Positions 51,842 through 59,492 of a stretch of DNA of 64,000 nucleotides are shown here, one piece after another. This DNA is from Roseicyclus marinus. GTDB taxonomy: Bacteria; Pseudomonadota; Alphaproteobacteria; Rhodobacterales; Rhodobacteraceae. Made by a program: the position numbers and the translations under genes. Where the stretch lies: contig NZ_AP027266.1 of the NCBI RefSeq assembly GCF_036322625.1, forward strand, positions 623,001 through 687,000, written 5' to 3'. The notes beneath the pieces were generated by a model. The model saw only the letters and a list, made by a program, of their open reading frames with translations. It was not told where the DNA came from and did not search any database. The stretch's first letter is position 1; each line of letters opens with the position of its first letter.

Positions 51842-53113
51842 CTACCGGTCGGGCGGCGTCCAGTCCGCGGGCGGCACATCGCGGCGGGCCAGCCTGAGCG
51901 CGAGGCCAAGCGCCACACCCACCCCGATGGCCACGGTCAGATCGGCCAGAACGGTGAGCGTCATGGTCAATAGAAGCAAGAGCCGGTCCGACACGCGACC
52001 CGTCGTCAGGTAGCCGCGCCAATGCTGGGGTTCGGACATGTTCCAGGCCGTCACCAGCAAAAGCCCCGCCAGCGCCGGCATGGCCAGATAGCCCGCAAGG
52101 GGGGCGGCCAGCATCATCACGGCAAGGATCACCAGCGCGTGGAAAATGCCTGCAAGCGGCGTCCGTCCGCCTGCGCGCACATTGGTCGCGGTGCGTGCGA
52201 TGGCCCCCGTGGCGGGCAGGCCGCCCATCAGCGCCGAACCGACATTGGCCACGCCCTGCGCCATGATCTCGGCATTGGGGCGGTGGTTTCCGGCGACCAT
52301 CCTATCCGCGACCATGGCCGAAAGCAGGGATTCGATCCCCGCCAGAAAGGCGATGATGAGCGCCGAGGGCAAAAGGTCGATCAGCCGCGCTAGCGTGATC
52401 TCGGGCAGGCGGGGCAGGGGCAGGCGGTCGGGCAACATCCCGAAGCGCGAGCCAAGCGTGTCGACCGGCAGGGACAGGATCGCCACCGCTGCCGAGACCA
52501 CGCCCACCGCCACGATCAGGCCCGGAAAGCGCGGGAACAGGCGGCGCAGCGCAATGATGCCGAGGATCGCGCCAAGACCGATGGCAAAGCTGGGCCAGTC
52601 AAAGCTCGCGCGCGCCTCCCAGATCGCGGGGATGCGCTCGAGCGCATCGGCGGGCGTGCCTGCGGGAAGCGTGATGCCCATTGCATCGGGCAACTGGCTA
52701 AGCGCGATGATCGCCGCGATGCCGATGGTGAAGCCGTTGATCACGGGTTCGGGCACCAGCCGCATCAGGTTTCCGGCCTTGAGCAGCCCACCGATCACCA
52801 AGATGACGCCAGCCATCAGGGTCGCCAGCACCAGACCGTCGAACCCATGGGTGGCGATGACGCCATGCACAACCACGATGAAGGCCCCGGTCGGCCCCCC
52901 GATCTGAACCCGGCTGCCCCCAAGCGCCGAGATCAGGAAACCCGCGACGATGGCCGTCACCAGTCCCGTTTCCGGGGCCGCGCCCGAGGCGATGGCGATG
53001 GCAAGGCTGAGCGGCAGGGCGACCATGGCCACGGTCACACCCGCGACAAGATCGGCCAGCACGCTTTTGGGCGTGCTCTGGGGGAGCGTGGTAATGATCT
53101 TGGGCGTCAGCAT
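51842..53113 (-). CDS. SulP-family anion transporter without STAS domain
   Basis: The 423-residue protein has 10-12 hydrophobic helices of the SulP type: DLVAGVTVAMVALPLSLAIA near residues 21-40, GGPTGAFIVVVHGVIATHGF near 72-91, and AFLAGIESLLSAMVADRMVA near 255-274. Typical SulP proteins carry a C-terminal cytoplasmic STAS domain of over 100 residues; here the protein ends about 20 residues after the last helix. Transport of sulfate, bicarbonate or dicarboxylates is possible. Confidence 0.92.
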   Translation of the reverse strand: MLTPKIITTLPQSTPKSVLADLVAGVTVAMVALPLSLAIAIASGAAPETGLVTAIVAGFLISALGGSRVQIGGPTGAFIVVVHGVIATHGFDGLVLATLMAGVILVIGGLLKAGNLMRLVPEPVINGFTIGIAAIIALSQLPDAMGITLPAGTPADALERIPAIWEARASFDWPSFAIGLGAILGIIALRRLFPRFPGLIVAVGVVSAAVAILSLPVDTLGSRFGMLPDRLPLPRLPEITLARLIDLLPSALIIAFLAGIESLLSAMVADRMVAGNHRPNAEIMAQGVANVGSALMGGLPATGAIARTATNVRAGGRTPLAGIFHALVILAVMMLAAPLAGYLAMPALAGLLLVTAWNMSEPQHWRGYLTTGRVSDRLLLLLTMTLTVLADLTVAIGVGVALGLALRLARRDVPPADWTPPDR

Positions 53114-53210
53114 GGGGCACGTTCAGTGGACGCCGGTCCGGGGCCGTCCCCCGGCAGTCGCATCCGCGGCACATCCTTGCGCCGCGTCGGGGGCGGCTGC
53201 AAGGGGGTGC

Positions 53211-55457
53211 TCAACCCTGACGCTTGAGCCATTCCATCACGGCTGGGCGCACCGATTGCGCACCGCTGGCGCGCGCCTCGTTGATCACCGCCCGCGCCTC
53301 GCGCAGGTCGACGCGGCGGATCAACGACTTGACCGGCCCGATGGAGGCAGGCCGCATCGACAGCGTGCGCAGGCCGATGGCGGCGAAACACAGCGCTTCG
53401 ACCGGGCGGCCCGCATCCTCGCCACAGAAACTGAGCGGCGTATCGGTGTCGCCGCAGCGATGCACGATCTGTTCGAGAAAGGTCAGGAAGCTGACGTTCA
53501 GCGTATCGTAACGGCGGCGCACGCGTTCATTCTCGCGGTCGGCGGCAAAGAAGAATTGTTTCAGGTCATTGCCGCCGATCGAGATGAAATCGCATTCCTC
53601 GAAGAACCGGCGCGGCGCAAAGGCGAGGCTCGGGGTTTCCAGCATCGCGCCGATTTGCAGCGTCTCGGGCAGGACATGGCCCAGTGCCGCCTCGCGGTCC
53701 ATCTCCCGCAACAGGTGATCGCGCGCCTGCGTGTATTCCTCGAGCTGCGCGACAAAGGGGAACATCACCGACAAGGGCCTGCCATTGGCCGCGCGGATCA
53801 GCGCCTGCAGCTGCATCCGCATGACGCCGGGTTTGTCCAGCCCCACCCGGATCGCGCGCCAGCCGAGCGCTGGGTTCGGTTCCTCGGTCGGCTTCATGTA
53901 GGGCAGGACCTTGTCCGAGCCGATGTCGAGCGTGCGGAACACCACGCGCTTTTCCCCCGCCGCATCCATCACGCGGGAATACAGCGCGGCCAGTTCGCCC
54001 CGGCGCGGCACCTTGTTGCGGGTCAGGAATTGCAGCTCGGTCCGGAACAGCCCCACGCCTTCGGCCCCCGACGACGGCAGCGAGGGCAGATCGGCCATCA
54101 GCCCTGCGTTCATCTGGAGCGAGATCACCGTGCCGCACAGCGCCTCGGCCGGTTTGTCGCGGATCGAGGCGTAACGCTCCTGCGCCTCGGCCTGCATGGC
54201 AAGCTTGTCGCGGAAGGCTGCAGCGACGTTTTCCTCGGGGCGCAGGTGGACGATGCCCTGATCCCCGTCGACAAGGATCGCATCGCCGTTCAATGCCTCG
54301 GTCAGGATGGGGCGGGCGTGGATCACGAGCGGGATGGCCAGCGCGCGGGCGACGATGGCCGCATGGCTGCCGACCGATCCTTCCTCCAGCACCACGCCGC
54401 GCAGACGCCGCCCGTAATCCAGAAGCTCGGCGGGCCCGATGTTGCGGGCGACCAGAACCGGGTCGGCGGGCAATTCGGCCCCGGTGTCCTTTCCCTGTCC
54501 CGTCAGTCGCCGCAAGAGCCGGTTGGACAGGTCGTCAAGATCGTGCAGCCGGTCGCGCAGATAGGCGTCGGCGACCGTTTCCATCCGCGCCCGCGCGGTC
54601 GATTGTTCCTTTTCCACCGCAGCTTCGGCCGACAGGCCACGGGCGATGTCCTCTTCCATGCGGCGCATCCAGCCGCGCGAATGGGCGAACATCCGGTAGG
54701 CTTCGAGCACTTCGCGCTGTTCGCCATCGGCCAGCGGCGCGCGGGTCAGCATGTCGTCGATGTCGAGCCGCAGCTGGTCTACGGCGGCGCGCAGGCGGGC
54801 CAGCTCCGCATCGGGATCGTCGGCCACGGGGCGGGTCACGACCACGCGGGGTTCATGCAGCCAGACATGGCCCATGGCCGTGCCTTCCTGCGCGCAGGCG
54901 CCACGGAACATCGCCTGGCTTTTGTGACGCTCGGCAAGGGCTGCACCTTCGCCGATGAAGGCGCCAAGCTCGGTCATCTCGGCCAGAACCATGGCGACGA
55001 CCTCGAGGGCATAGACCTCGTCGTCGGAATATTCGCGCGCATCCTTGGATTGCACGACCAGAACGCCCAGACGTTCGCCCAGACGCTGGATCGGCACACC
55101 AAGGAAGCTGGAATAGCGCTCCTCGCCCGTCTCGGGCATGTAGCGGAAACCGCGTTCGGCGGGCGCATTGGCGGTGTTGATCGGTTGGGCGGCGCGGGCG
55201 ACGCGACCCACGAGGCCCTCACCGATGCGCATGCGGGTGACATGCACGGCCTCGGGCGCAAGGCCCTGGGTGGCGCAAAGCTCCAGCGTGTCGGCATCGC
55301 GCAAAAGGTAGATGGAGCAGACCTCGGTGCCCATCGAATCCGCGATCAGGCGCGTGATGCGGTCGAGCCGTTCCTGCCCGGCGCTGGCATCCGCCATGAC
55401 GGCCTGCAAGCGGCTCAGCAGCTTGCGGCTTTCGGTTTCGGTCCCTTGTGGCATCAC
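53211..55457 (-). CDS. ptsP: phosphoenolpyruvate-protein phosphotransferase PtsP (EI-Ntr)
   Basis: The 748-residue protein begins with a GAF domain (residues about 20-165, GTEVCSIYLLRDADTLELCA) and continues with enzyme I: the phospho-His region EEGSVGSHAAIVARALAIPL near 350-369, GAEGVGLFRTELQFL near 453-467, and the PEP-binding FEECDFISIGGNDLKQFFFA. It starts the nitrogen-related PTS phosphorelay to NPr and EIIA-Ntr. The start may be either of two adjacent Met codons. It follows the DUF1127 gene by 114 bases. Confidence 0.94.
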   Translation of the reverse strand: MMPQGTETESRKLLSRLQAVMADASAGQERLDRITRLIADSMGTEVCSIYLLRDADTLELCATQGLAPEAVHVTRMRIGEGLVGRVARAAQPINTANAPAERGFRYMPETGEERYSSFLGVPIQRLGERLGVLVVQSKDAREYSDDEVYALEVVAMVLAEMTELGAFIGEGAALAERHKSQAMFRGACAQEGTAMGHVWLHEPRVVVTRPVADDPDAELARLRAAVDQLRLDIDDMLTRAPLADGEQREVLEAYRMFAHSRGWMRRMEEDIARGLSAEAAVEKEQSTARARMETVADAYLRDRLHDLDDLSNRLLRRLTGQGKDTGAELPADPVLVARNIGPAELLDYGRRLRGVVLEEGSVGSHAAIVARALAIPLVIHARPILTEALNGDAILVDGDQGIVHLRPEENVAAAFRDKLAMQAEAQERYASIRDKPAEALCGTVISLQMNAGLMADLPSLPSSGAEGVGLFRTELQFLTRNKVPRRGELAALYSRVMDAAGEKRVVFRTLDIGSDKVLPYMKPTEEPNPALGWRAIRVGLDKPGVMRMQLQALIRAANGRPLSVMFPFVAQLEEYTQARDHLLREMDREAALGHVLPETLQIGAMLETPSLAFAPRRFFEECDFISIGGNDLKQFFFAADRENERVRRRYDTLNVSFLTFLEQIVHRCGDTDTPLSFCGEDAGRPVEALCFAAIGLRTLSMRPASIGPVKSLIRRVDLREARAVINEARASGAQSVRPAVMEWLKRQG

Positions 55458-55571
55458 CCTCGCCCACGGGCGACCTGCGATGGGCCGCCCCTTGTTCCGG
55501 GGATCAGGGATAGCGCGGGGGGGCGGGGGCGCGCAACGGGATTGGTGTCCCCGATGCGCGCAATTTCCCGA

Positions 55572-55799
55572 TCAGTCGTTCAGCAGATCGGCATAGACGT
55601 GGCGCACGATGTTGTCGCGCGCGATGCCGCGACGCGCCAGTTCGGCATCGGACAGCGCCTGCAGCGCCTGGATCTCGTCAAAGCGCGCCTCGGCATTCTT
55701 GGCCAGGGCAAAGGCGCGGGCGAAGGCAGCGAGAACGCCGCCGACCTGCGCGAGCACGGAATGCGGGGCGGAAAACGGGGAAAGGGTCTGGGTTGCCAT
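55572..55799 (-). CDS. DUF1127 small protein
   Basis: The 75-residue protein ends with the DUF1127 motif: FDEIQALQALSDAELARRGI near residues 40-59, then ARDNIVRHVYADLL. An Ala-rich helix precedes it. In Rhodobacter, related DUF1127 proteins affect RNA metabolism together with small RNAs; no such sRNA motif was recognised downstream here. An 8-bp hairpin sits just upstream of the start. Confidence 0.85.
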   Translation of the reverse strand: MATQTLSPFSAPHSVLAQVGGVLAAFARAFALAKNAEARFDEIQALQALSDAELARRGIARDNIVRHVYADLLND

Positions 55800-55806
55800 G
55801 ATGGCC

Positions 55807-55841
55807 TCTGTCGGAAAGGTTCAGGTTCGTGTCCCGACAGA
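55807..55841 (-). promoter_or_regulatory. leader hairpin upstream of the DUF1127 start
   Basis: TCTGTCGG (55807-55814) and CCGACAGA (55834-55841) form an 8-bp stem with a 19-base loop, ending seven bases before the ATG. The AGAGG ribosome-site-like sequence on the minus strand falls at the edge of the stem, so folding could mask it. Confidence 0.4.
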
Positions 55842-55875
55842 GAATAGGGCGCGGCGACCGGCTCGGTTAGGCCAG

Positions 55876-55892
55876 ATGCTGCAATGCAGCAT
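55876..55892. promoter_or_regulatory. inverted repeat ATGCTGC-AAT-GCAGCAT
   Basis: A perfect 7-bp inverted repeat around AAT lies about 77 bases upstream of the DUF1127 start, in the 119-base gap after lysC. It could be an operator. No regulator can be named. Confidence 0.35.
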
Positions 55893-55918
55893 TGCGCTGG
55901 ATGCAAGCCCCGCTGCCC

Positions 55919-57157
55919 TCAGGCCGCCCGGTCCAGTCCGAAGGCATCGTGCAGCGCCTGCACCGCCAGTTCCAGGTACTTGCGGTCGATCAGCACCGAG
56001 ACCTTGATCTCGGAGGTGGTGATCACCTTGATGTTGATCCCTTCGTCGCGCAGGGTCTGGAACATCTTGGCCGCCACGCCCGCATGGCTGCGCATGCCGA
56101 TGCCCACGATCGAGACCTTGCAGACATCGGTATCGGCCACGAGCCCCGCGAAATCGATCGCGCCGGCGGCCTTGGCATCGGCCATCGCCTTCTCGGCGCG
56201 CTTCACCTCGTTCACCGGGCAGGAAAAGGTCATGTCCGTCGTGCCGCCATCCGAGATGTTCTGCACGATCATGTCGACATTGACGCCGGCCTCGGCCAGG
56301 GGGCCGAAAATGGCGGCGGCGATGCCGGGGCGGTCGGCGACGCCTTGCAGCGTCATCTTTGCCTCGTCGCGGGAATAGGCCACACCGGCCACGACATTGC
56401 TTTCCACGATATCCTCCTCGGCACAGACGAGCGTGCCCGCGTCATCCGACATTTCCTCGAAACTGCTCAGAACGCGCAGCTTCACATTGTAGCGCATCGC
56501 CAGTTCGACCGAGCGCGTCTGCAAGACCTTGGCCCCCAGCGAGGCAAGCTCCAGCATCTCCTCGAAGGCGATGCGGTCAAGCTTGCGCGCCTTGGAGGTG
56601 ATGCGGGGATCGGTCGTGTAGACCCCGTCCACATCGGTGTAGATGTCACAGCGCACCGCGTCGAAGGCGGCGGCAAAGGCGACTGCGCTCGTGTCCGACC
56701 CGCCGCGGCCCAGCGTCGTGATCCGCCCCTCGCGGCTGATGCCCTGAAAGCCCGCGATCACCGCGACCTTCATGCCTTCGCCGAATTTCTTGAGGATGTT
56801 CTCGGTCGGGATTTCCTCGATCCGGGCTGCCGCATGGGCCGAGGTGGTGATCAGCGGCACCTGCCACCCCTGCCAGCTGCGCGCGGGCACATCCATTTCC
56901 TGCAGGGTCAGCGCCATGAGCCCGGCGGTCACGTTCTCGCCCGCCGAGACGACGGCGTCGTATTCCCGCGCATCATAGAGCGGCGAGGTCTCCTCGACGA
57001 AGCCCACGAGCTTGTTGGTCTCGCCCGCCATCGCCGAGACGATGACGATCACGTCATGGCCGTTGGCGACCTCGCGGCCGACGCGCTTGGCGGCGCGGCG
57101 GATGCGGTCGAGCGTGGCGACGGAGGTCCCGCCGAATTTCATCACCAGAATGGACAT
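55919..57157 (-). CDS. lysC: aspartate kinase
   Basis: The 412-residue enzyme makes aspartyl phosphate for lysine, threonine and methionine synthesis. VMKFGGTSVATLDRIRRAAK is at residues 5-24, GFQGISREGRITTLGRGGSD near 135-154 and YTDVDGVYTTDPRI near 174-187. Two ACT domains follow (SRDEAKMTLQGVADRPGIAA and CKVSIVGIGMRSHAGVAAKM), implying amino-acid feedback. ATG 57157 gives the standard N-terminus. Confidence 0.96.
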   Translation of the reverse strand: MSILVMKFGGTSVATLDRIRRAAKRVGREVANGHDVIVIVSAMAGETNKLVGFVEETSPLYDAREYDAVVSAGENVTAGLMALTLQEMDVPARSWQGWQVPLITTSAHAAARIEEIPTENILKKFGEGMKVAVIAGFQGISREGRITTLGRGGSDTSAVAFAAAFDAVRCDIYTDVDGVYTTDPRITSKARKLDRIAFEEMLELASLGAKVLQTRSVELAMRYNVKLRVLSSFEEMSDDAGTLVCAEEDIVESNVVAGVAYSRDEAKMTLQGVADRPGIAAAIFGPLAEAGVNVDMIVQNISDGGTTDMTFSCPVNEVKRAEKAMADAKAAGAIDFAGLVADTDVCKVSIVGIGMRSHAGVAAKMFQTLRDEGINIKVITTSEIKVSVLIDRKYLELAVQALHDAFGLDRAA

Positions 57158-57242
57158 GACCCGTCCCTTTGCCAGACGCCGCGCGTCATAAGACGGCATC
57201 TGCCCGCCTGCAAGAGCGGGCGGGACGCGGAGGACGCCTGCC

Positions 57243-57265
57243 CTTCATCTTTCCTCAAATATGCA
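57243..57265 (-). repeat. 23-bp AAGATGAAG-family element
   Basis: The minus strand reads TGCATATTTGAGG, then AAAGATGAAG, 36 bases downstream of the SDR stop in the same orientation. A hairpin GCCCGC-N8-GCGGGC follows towards lysC at 57203-57222. Confidence 0.6.
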
Positions 57266-57300
57266 ACGGAGCGCGGCAGCACCCGGCACGCCGTCCGGGA

Positions 57301-57945
57301 TCAGAGCGGATGGTCGCGTCCGTCCCAGGTTTCGAAACAGCCGGTCCGCGCAAGATCGAGCTCGGCAAAGCGCGCCATCAGGCCCGATACCGCCTCGGCG
57401 GTCGTGATCTCGGCTGTCGTGCCGCCCATGTCGGTCTGCACCCAGCCGGGGTGGTAGATGCCCACCGCGATCTTGCGCGGTTTGAGATCGACGGCGAGGT
57501 TGCGCCCCAGGTTCAGCACGGCGGATTTCGAGGCGCGGTAGATGTAGCTGCCGCCCGGCGCGCGGGTGTTCGATCCCATCTGGCTGCCGATGATGGCGAT
57601 TTTCGGGGTCTGGGCGAGGGACAGGTTGGGCAGGAGCGCCTGGATGGTCAGGAAAACACCGGTCACGTTCACCGCGAAGGTTTCGGCCCAGAGCGCGGGG
57701 GCGAAGCCCTCCTCGAGCCCCTGGCCCTTGTCGGGATAGATCCCTGCATTGCAGATCAGGAGATCGATGGCGCGGCAGTCCATGCGCTTGGCGAAATCCG
57801 CGACCGAGGCAGGGTCGGCCACGTCGAGGCGGGCGGGCGGTTCGGCACCGCGCGCGGTTGCCGTCACCTCGGCGCCTGCGCTGCGATAGGCGTCGGCGAG
57901 GCCCTTGCCGATGCCGCGGCCCGCACCCGTGATCAGAACATGCAT
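57301..57945 (-). CDS. short-chain dehydrogenase/reductase
   Basis: The 214-residue SDR has the cofactor motif MHVLITGAGRGIGKGLADAY at residues 1-20, NAGIYPDKG near 66-74, and the active-site segment IIGSQMGSN with YIYRASKSAVLNLGRNL near 133-149, so the Ser-Tyr-Lys triad is complete. PGWVQTDMGG follows. It resembles the CsgA-like or carbonyl-reductase-like SDRs. Substrate unknown. Confidence 0.9.
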   Translation of the reverse strand: MHVLITGAGRGIGKGLADAYRSAGAEVTATARGAEPPARLDVADPASVADFAKRMDCRAIDLLICNAGIYPDKGQGLEEGFAPALWAETFAVNVTGVFLTIQALLPNLSLAQTPKIAIIGSQMGSNTRAPGGSYIYRASKSAVLNLGRNLAVDLKPRKIAVGIYHPGWVQTDMGGTTAEITTAEAVSGLMARFAELDLARTGCFETWDGRDHPL

Positions 57946-58027
57946 GGTCTTTCCCCCGTCACTTGCGCACCGGGGGTAACGGGGCTGGCATGAAATGCAA
58001 GGGTCCTGCTTTGGGGCGCGGCAAGAA

Positions 58028-58089
58028 GGGGGCTCTGCCCCCGTCGCGCCTTGCGCGCCTCCCCCGGAGTTTTTCGGCCAAGATGAAGG
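58028..58089 (+). repeat. hairpin repeat GGGGGCTCTGCCCCC plus AAGATGAAG element
   Basis: This stretch repeats the layout of 26811-26865: GGGGGCTCTGCCCCC, a short variable hairpin (here GCGC-CTT-GCGC), CCCCC, then GGAGTTTTTCGGCC and AAGATGAAG at 58066-58088. The loop-region hairpin differs in sequence but keeps pairing. The 270-base gap between the SDR and the AlkD-like gene holds this and the next repeat, and no gene. Confidence 0.75.
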
Positions 58090-58097
58090 GGCCTTTG

Positions 58098-58200
58098 GAG
58101 CATGTCGCGCAAAAGTGGGAACCGGTTTTGCGCTCCCCGGACATGCGAATTCAAAAGAATAGAGAGCGGCGCGTGAATGCGGATGAACGCGATGCGCTCT
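58098..58200 (+). repeat. 103-bp dispersed repeat, copy B
   Basis: This is the second copy of the element at 32443-32545, in opposite orientation. Positions 58098-58146 are identical to copy A; 58147-58200 differ at about ten positions and have lost most of the 11-bp inverted repeat. It begins nine bases after another repeat and ends 15 bases from the AlkD-like stop. Confidence 0.85.
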
Positions 58201-58215
58201 AAACTTGATTTGGGG

Positions 58216-58899
58216 TCAATCGGGCAGGTGGCGGGCGGCTTCGCGGCGGGCGAAGGATTTGAGGGGGACGCCATGGGTGGCGAGCCAGTCCCTGACCCGC
58301 GCAGGGTCGCGTTTCGACAGCTCGCGCAGCCACCAGGCAATGGCTTTCTGGATGAACCATTCGGGGTCCGGTGCAAGGGTTTCGCACCATGCGAGGATAC
58401 GGGTGCGGGCGGCCTGTTCGGTCACGTTGGGATGGCGGGATTTCGTGAAGGGCAGGGAAAAGACAAGGGCCGCGCGGCGCGTCCACATATGATCGCGCGT
58501 GACCCAGCTTTCGAGGTCGTCGAGGCGGGCCGGGTCTTGGACGAGGCGCTTCTGGCCCCCTTGCGCCACGGCATCGGCAATGGCCCAGCTGTCGAAATCG
58601 GGCACGAACCCCGCGATGCATTCCCATGCAAGACTATCATCTGGGCGCATCCTTGCCTGGATGAAAAGTTTGCCCGCCGCGATCCGCGCCTCGAAGATGT
58701 CGCTGGCCCAGAGGCCCTGGGCCAGCGCGACAAGGCCCCTTTGGTCGAGGGATTTGCGCCACCCCTCGGCCAGTTCGCCGGTCAGCGCGTTCGACAGGCC
58801 AAGGGTCTCCCGGCTCTGCTTGTGATAGGCGGTCATCTCGGCGGCGCGGGCCGGGTCGCCATGGGCGCGAAGCGTGGCGATTGCATCCGTCGGGGTCAT
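58216..58899 (-). CDS. AlkD-like DNA alkylation repair protein
   Basis: The 227-residue all-helical protein matches the HEAT-repeat DNA glycosylase family: GLSNALTGELAEGWRKSLDQ near residues 33-52, KLFIQARMRPDD, DSWAIADAVA near 103-112, and ESWVTRDHMWTRRAALVFSL near 130-149, then EWFIQKAIAWWLREL. Members excise alkylated bases. ATG 58899 overlaps the end of the upstream GNAT by four bases, so they are co-translated. Confidence 0.88.
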   Translation of the reverse strand: MTPTDAIATLRAHGDPARAAEMTAYHKQSRETLGLSNALTGELAEGWRKSLDQRGLVALAQGLWASDIFEARIAAGKLFIQARMRPDDSLAWECIAGFVPDFDSWAIADAVAQGGQKRLVQDPARLDDLESWVTRDHMWTRRAALVFSLPFTKSRHPNVTEQAARTRILAWCETLAPDPEWFIQKAIAWWLRELSKRDPARVRDWLATHGVPLKSFARREAARHLPD

Positions 58900-59492
58900 C
58901 GGGGCCGCGCGATCTGCCAGTCCAGATGGGTGCGCACGCTGGGCCAATCACTGGCGGTGATCGAATAGACCGCCGTGTCGCGGATCGTGCCATTGGGCAT
59001 CCTGAGATGCGCGCGCAGGATACCGTCGAGCTGCGCGCCCAGCCGTTCGATGGCGCGGCGCGATTGCTGGTTCAGGCGGTGGGTGCGGAACTCGACCGCC
59101 AGACAGCCCCAGACGTCGAAAGCCTGCCCGAGCATCAGGCGCTTGGCTTCGGTGTTGACGGGTCCGCGCTGCGCGGATGGGACAAGCCAGGTCGAGCCGA
59201 TCTCGACCCTTGGGGCGGCGTGGTCGATATGCATGTAGGTGGTCATACCGATCGGCGCGCCGGTCGCGTCGAGGAGGGTGAAGGGGATTATCTCGCCCCT
59301 GTCCCGCAAGCTCAGGCGGCGGTCGATCTCGGCCACCATCCCTTCGGGCGGCGGAACGAAGGTGTACCAGAGCTCGTGGAGCCCGCCGGCCCTGACTGCC
59401 TCCGCAAGGGCTGTCGCATGGTCGGAAGAGAGCGGCACCAGGCGGACATGTCGCCCGGTCAGGCTCAGATCCGGCGGGCCGAGGCGGGTCAT
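58896..59492 (-). CDS. GNAT N-acetyltransferase (RimJ/RimL-like)
   Basis: The 198-residue protein has the RimJ/L-like pattern: LTGRHVRLVPLSSDHATALA near residues 10-29, IGSTWLVPSAQRGPVNTEAK near 97-116, and FRTHRLNQQSRRAIERLGAQ near 135-154. It acetylates an unknown amine. The start overlaps the glmS stop and its stop overlaps the AlkD-like start, so the three form one tightly packed unit. Confidence 0.88.
   Translation of the reverse strand: MTRLGPPDLSLTGRHVRLVPLSSDHATALAEAVRAGGLHELWYTFVPPPEGMVAEIDRRLSLRDRGEIIPFTLLDATGAPIGMTTYMHIDHAAPRVEIGSTWLVPSAQRGPVNTEAKRLMLGQAFDVWGCLAVEFRTHRLNQQSRRAIERLGAQLDGILRAHLRMPNGTIRDTAVYSITASDWPSVRTHLDWQIARPR

Noticed and set aside
55458-55571. Small RNA genes of the kind found after DUF1127 genes in Rhodobacter
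   Set aside because: The 114-base gap has no CU-rich hairpin repeat or terminator pattern that I could recognise.
57158-57300. Lysine riboswitch near lysC
   Set aside because: The leader between the SDR stop and lysC is short, has only a terminator-like hairpin and a 23-bp repeat, and shows no lysine aptamer pattern.
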